This document shows, in pieces, positions 56,058 through 64,000 of a DNA stretch of 64,000 bases. A program made the position numbers and the translations under genes. The stretch's first letter is position 1. Each line of letters starts with the position of its first letter. The stretch is from Belnapia arida. GTDB lineage: Bacteria > Pseudomonadota > Alphaproteobacteria > Acetobacterales > Acetobacteraceae. The DNA lies in contig NZ_JAETWB010000002.1 in the NCBI RefSeq assembly GCF_016773205.1, positions 1-64,000 of the forward strand. The letters are read 5' to 3'. The notes under the pieces are model-generated. The model was not told the DNA's origin and did not search any database. It was given only the letters and a program-made list of their open reading frames with translations.

Positions 56058-56119
56058 GCGGCGCCCTCTAGCATGGGGCGGCCCCGGCCCGCGATCCGGG
56101 GCCGGGATCACATCAGCCT

Positions 56120-57121
56120 TTACCGCGGCAGGAAGCCGACGATCCGCTCCGCCTCGGTGACGATGGGGTCGGCGATGGCGGCGGCGCGGTCGGCGCCCAG
56201 GCGAAGCGCCGCGTCGAGCGAGGCCGGATCGTCCAGCAGGCGGCGCATCTCGGCCTGAATCGGCGAGAGATGGGCGACCAGCGCCTCGGCCAGAACCTCC
56301 TTGAAGGCGCCGAAGCCCTTCCCGCCATGCTCGCGCAGCACGCCGTCGGGCGTGGTGCCGCCAATGGCGGCGAGGATGCCGACGAGGTTGCGCGCCTCGG
56401 CCCGGCCCTCGAGCCCGGCCACCGAATCGGGCAAAGGCTCCGGGTCGGTGCGGGCGCGGCGGATCTTGAGCGCGATAGCGTCGGCATCGTCGGTCAGGTT
56501 GATGCGCGACTGGTCGGAGGGGTCCGACTTCGACATCTTCTTGGTGCCGTCGCGCAGCGACATGACGCGGGCGGCGACGCCCTGGATCAGCGGCTCGATG
56601 CGCGGGAAGAAGCCCTCGGCGGAGAAGTCGTGGTTGAACTTCTCGGCGATGTCGTTGGCGAGCTCGAGGTGTTGCTTCTGGTCGTCGCCGACCGGCACCA
56701 GCGTCGCCTTGTAGGCCAGGATGTCGGCGGCCATGAGGTTCGGATAAACATAGAGGCCGGAGGAGGCCGCCTCGCGGTCCTTGCCGGCCTTGTCCTTGAA
56801 CTGCGTCATCCGATTCAGCCAGCCGAGCCGGGCGACGCAGTTGAAGATCCAGGCCAGCCGCGCATGGGCGTGGACATGGCTCTGAATGAAGAGGATGCAG
56901 CGTTTCGGGTCGAGCCCGCAGGCGATCAGCGCCGCCGCCATCTCCCGCGTCTGGGCCGCCAGCTCCTTGGGGTCCTGCCAGACGGTGATGGCGTGCAGGT
57001 CGACGACGCAATAGATCGCGTCATGCGTGTCCTGCAGCGGCACCCAGTTGCGGATGGCGCCCAGGTAGTTGCCGAGGGTCGGGATGCCGGAGGGCTGGAT
57101 GCCGGAGAAGACGCGCTGCAT
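56120..57121 (-). CDS. trpS: Tryptophan--tRNA ligase
   Basis: 333-residue class I synthetase. HIGH-like motif is [13 protein letters not shown] near residue 11, and KMSKS is present as [19 protein letters not shown]. The start [12 protein letters not shown] at 57121 matches the family; the frame could extend to 57655 but overlaps cueR and copZ. It is downstream of copZ by about 30 bases, an odd placement that could subject it to copper-responsive read-through. Confidence 0.97.
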   Translation of the reverse strand: MQRVFSGIQPSGIPTLGNYLGAIRNWVPLQDTHDAIYCVVDLHAITVWQDPKELAAQTREMAAALIACGLDPKRCILFIQSHVHAHARLAWIFNCVARLGWLNRMTQFKDKAGKDREAASSGLYVYPNLMAADILAYKATLVPVGDDQKQHLELANDIAEKFNHDFSAEGFFPRIEPLIQGVAARVMSLRDGTKKMSKSDPSDQSRINLTDDADAIALKIRRARTDPEPLPDSVAGLEGRAEARNLVGILAAIGGTTPDGVLREHGGKGFGAFKEVLAEALVAHLSPIQAEMRRLLDDPASLDAALRLGADRAAAIADPIVTEAERIVGFLPR

Positions 57122-57153
57122 GGCGCGGTTGATCCACCTCCAGGCCCCGCAGG

Positions 57154-57354
57154 TCAAGCGGCGCTTGTGACCTTGTAGCCCTCTTCCTCCACCGCGGCCG
57201 CGACCGCACGGGGCTCGGCTCCGGTTTCCGCCCGGACGGTACCGGTGGCGAGGTCGATGGCGACCTCCGCCCGAGGGTCGAGCGCGCGGATCGCCTCGGT
57301 CACGGCGCGGACGCAATGGCCGCAGCTCATGCCTTCGACATGCAGGGTCAACAT
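57154..57354 (-). CDS. copZ: Copper chaperone CopZ
   Basis: 66-residue heavy-metal-associated domain: [22 protein letters not shown] with the GMSCGHC metal site, then the second half ending [12 protein letters not shown]. It delivers Cu(I) to the CopA ATPase. The start overlaps the end of cueR by seven bases. Third gene of copA-cueR-copZ. Confidence 0.93.
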   Translation of the reverse strand: MLTLHVEGMSCGHCVRAVTEAIRALDPRAEVAIDLATGTVRAETGAEPRAVAAAVEEEGYKVTSAA

Positions 57355-57745
57355 GGGTGCTTTCCTTCCAGCCCATCGAGGATGGGGCAATCGGGCCGGG
57401 CATCGCCGTGGCAATGCGCGGCCAGGTGACGCAGGCTCTCGGCCATGCGGCGAAGGCTCTCGGCCTTCTCCTCCAGCGCCGTGACATGGGCGAGGGCGAT
57501 GGCGCGGACCTCGGCGCTGGCCCGGCCGCGATCCTGCCAGAGGGCGAGCAGGCGCCGTACCTCCTCCAGCGGGAAAGCGAGGTCGCGGGCATGGCGGATG
57601 AAGCGCAGCACGGCGATGTCTGCCTCGGCGTAGCGGCGGTAGCCGTTCGCCTCACGGGCGGGGCGGAGCAGGCCGATCGACTCGTAGTGGCGGATCATCT
57701 TCTCCGAGACGCCGGAGGCGCGGGCGGCCTCGCCGATGCTGGCGG

Positions 57746-57749
<4 letters not shown>
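57348..57749 (-). CDS. cueR: Copper efflux regulator CueR (MerR family)
   Basis: 133 residues. The MerR winged-helix is at the N-terminus ([36 protein letters not shown]), then the dimer coiled coil, and a C-terminal metal loop CHGDARPDC with two cysteines seven residues apart, as in CueR of Cu(I)/Ag(I) sensing. The start at 57749 follows the copA stop with an ATGA overlap, so the sensor is produced from the copA transcript. Its likely operator lies upstream of copA. Confidence 0.94.
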
Positions 57750-60179
<2,430 letters not shown>

Positions 60180-60181
<2 letters not shown>

Positions 60182-60899
60182 GGCGGAGATATGGGGCTTC
60201 CCACAGTGGGAGGGTCAAGGGCTGGAACCGCCAGAGGTTGCCATCGCCGTCGAGGCCTGGCGCCAGGCCTGGCGGCCGGAGCGCCTCCGCCTGCTGCTGC
60301 TCGCCGAAAGCCATATGGCGGGCTCGGCGGCGGAGCTGGCGGCACCGCTCCTCCCTGCCCCGGGCTGGCCGATGCCGGCCGGCTTCGCGCGGCATCTCTA
60401 TTGCCCGGCCTATGGCGAGCCTTCGCTGGCGCCCGGGGTGACCCGCAATGCGGGGACGCCGCAGTATTGGGGACTGCTTTCGGCGGCGGAGGGCAGCACG
60501 GCGCCGACCCGCGCAGCCTTTCCTGCGGTGGAAGCCCGGCTCGCCGCGAAGCTCGGCCTGTTGAAGCGGCTGCGGCGGCGGGGCGTCTGGCTGACCGATG
60601 CCTCGCTGGTGGCAGTTGCCGGGCCGGGCGGGGCACGGGTGTCGCCGGCCGCCTATGCGGCGGCACTGCGTGAGAGCTGGCGGCTGCATCATGGCGTGGT
60701 GCTGCCTGCCCTCGACCCGGCGGGGGTGGTGGTGATAGGCCTCGCCGTGGCCAAGGTGCTCAGGACGGAGCTCGATGCCGCTTTCCCCGGGCGCTGGCAG
60801 GCGGTGCCGCAACCGATGGGCGCGCGCGGGGCGGCAGCCGCGGCGGCGATGGTGGGGGCACTGGCCGAGGCGCTGCGGCGTCACGCGCCAGGCGATTGA
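60180..60899 (+). CDS. Protein of unknown function, 239 residues
   Basis: The frame is open from ATG 60180 with the same base composition as its neighbours. Conserved-looking blocks are [53 protein letters not shown] and [17 protein letters not shown]. The pattern (a 'LLLAES' strand, a GVWLTDAS turn, then a late VVVIG strand) recalls the fold order of uracil-DNA-glycosylase-like proteins, but this is a weak resemblance by eye. No family is claimed. Its first ~13 codons contain the CueR-like promoter of copA. Confidence 0.75.
60188..60218 (-). promoter_or_regulatory. CueR-type promoter and operator of copA
   Basis: On the minus strand: TTGACC (-35, 60213-60218), a 19-base spacer, and CATATC (-10, 60188-60193). 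The spacer contains CCCTCC-N7-GGAAGC overlapping the -35, close to the CueR operator CCTTCC-N7-GGAAGG of E. coli copA. A 19-base spacer is the hallmark of MerR-family promoters. It lies immediately before the copA start. Confidence 0.75.
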
Positions 60900-60931
60900 C
60901 TATGCTGCGCCCGCGTCCGACATCCCCGGCC

Positions 60932-61996
60932 ATGCCGCACCCGTTCCGCCTCGCGCTGCTCTTCCTCCTGCTCCTGCCGGGCACTGCCCTGGCGCAAGGG
61001 CAGCCCTTCCATGTGATGAACCGCACCGGCGTGCCGGCGAAGGAGCTGAACGCCGTCCGCACCCCGCGCGGGGCGGCCAGCGACTGGGGGCGCAACCTGC
61101 TCTCGCCCGACCGGCCGCTGGCGCCGGGCGGCGGCTTCCGCGTCAACCCGGCCGAATCCGCCGGCTGCCGCTTCGACCTCCGCCTGGTGCTGGAGGATGG
61201 ACGGGAGGCGATGCTGCAGAACCAGGACATCTGCGCCAACCGCGAGCTGGCGCTGGAAGCCGCGAGCCGCCCGCTGCCCTCCGGCAAGCCCGCGCCTGCC
61301 ACCGCCGCCGTCGTGCCGCCGCCGCCGAACGTGCCGCAGCAGCGGCCGAACCCGAATGCCCGCAACGTCTCCACCGGCAGCGGCTTCCTCGTCGCGGCGG
61401 ACCGTGTGTTGACCAACCACCACGTAGTCAATGGCTGCGACCGCATCGTCATGCGCGCGCCGGATGGCCGCTGGCTCGCCGCGGTGCCGCCGGCGCGGGT
61501 GGACAACGACCTCGACCTCGCCCTGCTCGCGGTGCCCGGCCTGCCGGGGCCGGCGTTGCCCTTCCGCAGCGGGCCGGCGGTGCGGCGGGGCGATGGCATC
61601 GTCGCCTATGGCTTCCCGCTGGCGGGGCTGCTCTCCTCCGACGCCAAGCTGACGCGGGGGGAGGTGAACGGGCTCGCCGGCCTCGCCGACAACCGTAACC
61701 AGTACCAGATCAGCGCCGAGGTCCAGCCGGGCAATTCCGGCGGGCCGCTGCTCGACATGCACGGCAACATCCTCGGCGTCGTCGTCTCGAAGCTGAACGC
61801 CCAGCGCATCGCCCGCGTCACCGGGGACATCGCGCAGAACATCAATTTCGCGGTGAAGGGAGAGGCGGCGCAGGTCTTCCTCCGCCGCGCCGGGCTCAAC
61901 CCGCAGCTGGCGGAAAGCAGCGGGCCGGAACGCGGCGCGGCGGATGTCGGCGAGATCGCCAACCGCAGCACGCTCTTCATCCGCTGCGAGAAGTAA
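60932..61996 (+). CDS. Secreted trypsin-like serine protease (HtrA-like fold)
   Basis: 354 residues. Signal peptide MPHPFRLALLFLLLLPGTALA; a beta-rich N-terminal domain (about 22-115) with paired cysteines (SAGCRFDLRLVLEDGRE..., NQDICANREL); a Pro/Ala linker; and a protease domain with the catalytic histidine in VLTNHHVVNG, aspartate in VDNDLDLALLAV and serine in VQPGNSGGPLLD. No PDZ domain, so not a full DegP. The start at 60932 is chosen by the signal peptide; ATG 60902 and TTG 60896 are possible. Its 3' end overlaps the convergent MFS gene by 20 bases. Confidence 0.9.
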   Translation: MPHPFRLALLFLLLLPGTALAQGQPFHVMNRTGVPAKELNAVRTPRGAASDWGRNLLSPDRPLAPGGGFRVNPAESAGCRFDLRLVLEDGREAMLQNQDICANRELALEAASRPLPSGKPAPATAAVVPPPPNVPQQRPNPNARNVSTGSGFLVAADRVLTNHHVVNGCDRIVMRAPDGRWLAAVPPARVDNDLDLALLAVPGLPGPALPFRSGPAVRRGDGIVAYGFPLAGLLSSDAKLTRGEVNGLAGLADNRNQYQISAEVQPGNSGGPLLDMHGNILGVVVSKLNAQRIARVTGDIAQNINFAVKGEAAQVFLRRAGLNPQLAESSGPERGAADVGEIANRSTLFIRCEK

Positions 61997-63125
61997 CCCA
62001 CCACAGCAGGCAGGCAGCGAGGAGCAGCGCCAGCCAGCTCCCCGCCAGGGCAGGCCCGGCGCCGAAGGCATCGATGCCGAGGCCGACCGTCAGCGGCACC
62101 GCGCCGAAACCGAGATGGGCGAGGACGAAATAGCCGGCGACGGCGCGCGCCCGCTCCTCGCCCGAGGCCGCCTCGGCCACCGCGGCAAGGCCGCCGGGAT
62201 AGACGAAGCCGTAGGTGCCGATGCCGACCACGGCGCCGCCCAGCAGCAGCGGCGCCATCCCCCAGCCCGCCGCCCCCAGAAAGGTCAGCCCGGCGCCGAG
62301 CAGGAGCACGCCGAGGCCGATCCGCACCGCGCGCCGCGGTGCCACCTGGCGGAAGCCGCGCTGGGCGATGACGCCGATCAGCATCATGCCGCAGGCTGCG
62401 AAAGGTCCGGCGAGCGGCCGGCCGCTGGCGGCGAGGGTCGATTGCACGGCCGTCAGCACCGTGCCCGTGACGCCCCAGCCGGGGAGAATGGCGCAGGTCG
62501 TCGCCAGCGTCCCGCGCGGGAAGCCGGGGCGGCGCAGCCAGCCCTGCTGCGGCACCGCCAGCGTCTCCGGCAGGCGGGCGGCGAGGGCGAGCAGCACGAG
62601 GCATATGCCGATGTGCAGGGCGAAGGTCGGCGGCGGCCGCAGCGCCGGCCAGGCAAGGATGGCGGCCAGCGTCAGGATGCCGCCGGCGCCGAAGCTGCCG
62701 ATGGTCGCCAGCGCGATAACCCCGGCGGCGCGGCGCCCGCCTTCAGGCCCGCCGCCGCCGAGTTCAGCTCCCCAGGCCGCTGCCGCACCGGCGACGCAGC
62801 CCATGCCAAGACCCTGCGCCACCCGCGCCAGGGCCAGCGCCGGGATGCTCGGCCAGAGGCTCAGCGCCAGGCTGGACAGCGCGGCGAGCGCCACGCCGAG
62901 CAGCACGCAGGGCTTTCGGCCGATCCGGTCGGGCAGCGGCCCGAGCAGCGGCGCAGTCACGATCACCGTCGCCGCATAGCAGGCGAAGGCGAGGGCCAGG
63001 GCGCCGGCGCCGTAGCCGCCGCGGGCCGCCATCTCGCCATAGAGCGGCAGGGGGATGGTTGTCGCCAGCCCGACGGCGCCGATGGCGAGGCCGACCAAGG
63101 GCACGGCATGGGCAGGATAGGGCAA
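61977..63125 (-). CDS. MFS transporter
   Basis: 382 residues with about twelve hydrophobic helices. The loop-2 MFS motif is LLGPLPDRIGRKPCVLLGVA near residue 65, and the second half repeats the pattern (helices from about 205 on). Substrate unknown; length and loop motif fit drug or sugar antiporters. The frame begins with TTG (63123-63125), and I see no ribosome site or better ATG, so the true start may differ by a few codons. Confidence 0.88.
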   Translation of the reverse strand: MPYPAHAVPLVGLAIGAVGLATTIPLPLYGEMAARGGYGAGALALAFACYAATVIVTAPLLGPLPDRIGRKPCVLLGVALAALSSLALSLWPSIPALALARVAQGLGMGCVAGAAAAWGAELGGGGPEGGRRAAGVIALATIGSFGAGGILTLAAILAWPALRPPPTFALHIGICLVLLALAARLPETLAVPQQGWLRRPGFPRGTLATTCAILPGWGVTGTVLTAVQSTLAASGRPLAGPFAACGMMLIGVIAQRGFRQVAPRRAVRIGLGVLLLGAGLTFLGAAGWGMAPLLLGGAVVGIGTYGFVYPGGLAAVAEAASGEERARAVAGYFVLAHLGFGAVPLTVGLGIDAFGAGPALAGSWLALLLAACLLWWVTSRSG

Positions 63126-63229
63126 CGGGCGACTCCGGCGGCAGCCGGGCAGAGTGCGGCAAGCGACAGGGCGGGTGAAGGGCCCCGCCCGGTGGACAAG
63201 ACGTCCCGCAGGCGGCAGGATTCGTTGCC

Positions 63230-63760
63230 ATGACCGACCTTTCGCTTCGCGACAGCACCGCAGCCGACATCCCGGCGATCACCCGCATCTACGGCCACTG
63301 GGTCCGCCATGGCTCCGGGAGCTTCGAGACCGAGCCGCCGGACGAAGCGGAGATGGCGCGGCGGCGGGAGGCGATCCTGGCCGGGGGCTACCCCTATCTG
63401 GTGGCCGTCGATGCGGCAGGGACGGTGCTTGGCTATGCCTATGCCAGCGCCTACCGGACGCGGCCGGCCTATCGGTTCACAGTGGAAAATTCGATCTATG
63501 TGTCGCCTGAGGCCGGGCGGCGCGGCATCGGCCAGTTACTGCTGCAGGCGCTGATGGCGCAATGCGAAGCGCTCGGCTACCGGCTGATGGTGGCGGTGAT
63601 CGGCGATTCCGGGAATGCCGGCTCGATCGGCCTGCACAAGTCTTGCGGCTTCGCCCATGCCGGCCTGCTGCCTGGCATCGGCTGGAAGCATGGCCGCTGG
63701 CTGGACTGCGTCCTGATGACCCGCGCTCTTGGCGAAGGGGCTTCAACCGCCCCTAAGTGA
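63230..63760 (+). CDS. GNAT family N-acetyltransferase (phosphinothricin acetyltransferase-like)
   Basis: 176 residues. The acetyl-CoA loop is VSPEAGRRGIGQLLLQALMAQCEALGYR, preceded by YRTRPAYRFTVENSIYV and followed by GDSGNAGSIGLHKSCGFAHAGLLPGIGWKHGRWLDCVLMTR, the strong pattern of the Bar/Pat/MddA (YncA) branch. Members acetylate phosphinothricin, methionine sulfoximine or methionine sulfone; most wild-type copies detoxify amino-acid analogues rather than the herbicide. Confidence 0.93.
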   Translation: MTDLSLRDSTAADIPAITRIYGHWVRHGSGSFETEPPDEAEMARRREAILAGGYPYLVAVDAAGTVLGYAYASAYRTRPAYRFTVENSIYVSPEAGRRGIGQLLLQALMAQCEALGYRLMVAVIGDSGNAGSIGLHKSCGFAHAGLLPGIGWKHGRWLDCVLMTRALGEGASTAPK

Positions 63761-63770
63761 TGGCGGGGCC

Positions 63771-63813
63771 GGGGGGAAGCCTCCCCCCAGCGGGGCGCGG
63801 GGGCAGAACCCCC
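63771..63813. terminator. Two GC hairpins between the acetyltransferase and the last gene
   Basis: GGGGGG/CCCCCC (63771-63776 with 63783-63788) and GGGGG/CCCCC (63799-63803 with 63809-63813) form two tandem short hairpins in a convergent gap, followed on the plus strand by GTTTTA. Likely bidirectional terminators. Confidence 0.6.
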
Positions 63814-63823
63814 ATAGCCCGTT

Positions 63824-64000
63824 TTACGCGTAGCGCCGCGCCGCCAGGTTGGCGTTCCGCGTGCCCGTCCGCGCGCCCAGCACTGCGGCCACGGCGCCGA
63901 GCAGCATCGCCGCGAAGGCCCAGTAGGCAGCCACCGCGCCAGCCGTCGCCGCTGCATCGGCCGCTTCGCGGGCCTGGCGCTCGGCGGCCTGCGCCGTCTC
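63824..64000 (-). CDS. C-terminus of a small alanine-rich membrane protein (partial)
   Basis: The last 58 residues of a minus-strand frame that enters from the right edge and ends TAA at 63824-63826: ETAQAAERQAREAADAAATA, a membrane helix YWAFAAMLLGAVAAVLGART, then NANLAARRYA. It resembles the C-termini of the alpha-proteobacterial 'PhnA-like' small membrane proteins (repeated R..A..A stretch, one or two helices). The 5' part lies outside the window. An overlapping frame 63577-63957 is rejected because it crosses the acetyltransferase gene. Confidence 0.7.
   Translation of the reverse strand, partial: ETAQAAERQAREAADAAATAGAVAAYWAFAAMLLGAVAAVLGARTGTRNANLAARRYA

Noticed and set aside
63577-63957. 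A minus-strand frame of 126 codons at the right end
   Set aside because: It lies across the acetyltransferase gene and ends outside any signal; the real minus-strand gene here is the frame ending at 63824.

Overview
The window is a high-GC, gene-dense stretch of an alphaproteobacterial chromosome. The 16S rRNA 5' end, hopanoid genes hpnI-hpnJ-hpnK-hpnL, a DUF4167 protein, a Bug-family receptor paired with AtuA/DUF1446 genes, and the ftsE-ftsX-ydcF-plsC cluster together point to Acetobacteraceae, most likely a Roseomonas-like organism. That placement is inferred from gene content and the 16S fragment; no search was run. I see no phage, insertion sequence, CRISPR array or tRNA gene. Most genes are housekeeping, packed in short operons whose stop and start codons overlap.

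Layout. 1-571: the start of a minus-strand rRNA operon (16S 5' end, boxA, boxB-like hairpin, -35/-10 promoter). 572-5821: M23 peptidase, a decayed cytochrome bo3 remnant, clpB, MOSC protein. 6008-9140: VOC protein, thiC with a TPP riboswitch, DUF4167 protein. 9384-15545: hisS-prfA-prmC, a DUF4142 lipoprotein, ispG with a coupled 50-residue ORF, and a RodZ-like protein. 15647-24922: lysC with a nitronate-monooxygenase-like gene, ubiG, DUF1178, grxC, an amber-interrupted comF, a multi-rhodanese protein, rlmB, a hydratase-family gene and a LysE exporter. 24926-30199: a zinc-ribbon protein, ftsE-ftsX-ydcF-plsC, chaC-like, DUF2125. 30374-33284: an ACT-like protein, then cydA-cydB and an unlisted DUF2474 small subunit. 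33259-37848: DUF29, chorismate mutase-hisC-tyrA, metX. 37845-43662: an AtuA pair split in two genes, Bug receptor, DoxX, LysR and a GMC oxidoreductase. 43659-48909: mlaA and hpnI-J-K-L. 49009-55469: an SDR and a three-gene heavy-metal RND pump. 55470-60181: MlaC/HpnM-like gene, trpS, and copA-cueR-copZ. 60180-64000: an unrecognised protein, a secreted trypsin-like protease, an MFS transporter, a GNAT acetyltransferase, and the end of a small membrane protein that runs off the window.

How the genes fit together. Three themes recur. Outer-membrane and lipid work: hpnI-L modify hopanoids, mlaA and the MlaC-like protein belong to outer-membrane lipid transport, and plsC makes phosphatidic acid. 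Respiration: an intact bd-type (cyanide-insensitive-type) oxidase sits about 30 kb from the wreck of a bo3 oxidase operon. Copper and metal handling: a copper ATPase, its MerR-type regulator and chaperone lie close to an RND metal pump. The most interesting details are small: genes below the usual size cutoff (a DUF2474 subunit with no canonical start codon, and a 50-residue ORF coupled to ispG), two in-frame amber codons where homologues carry aromatic residues, and a CueR-type promoter embedded in the coding sequence of a divergent gene.
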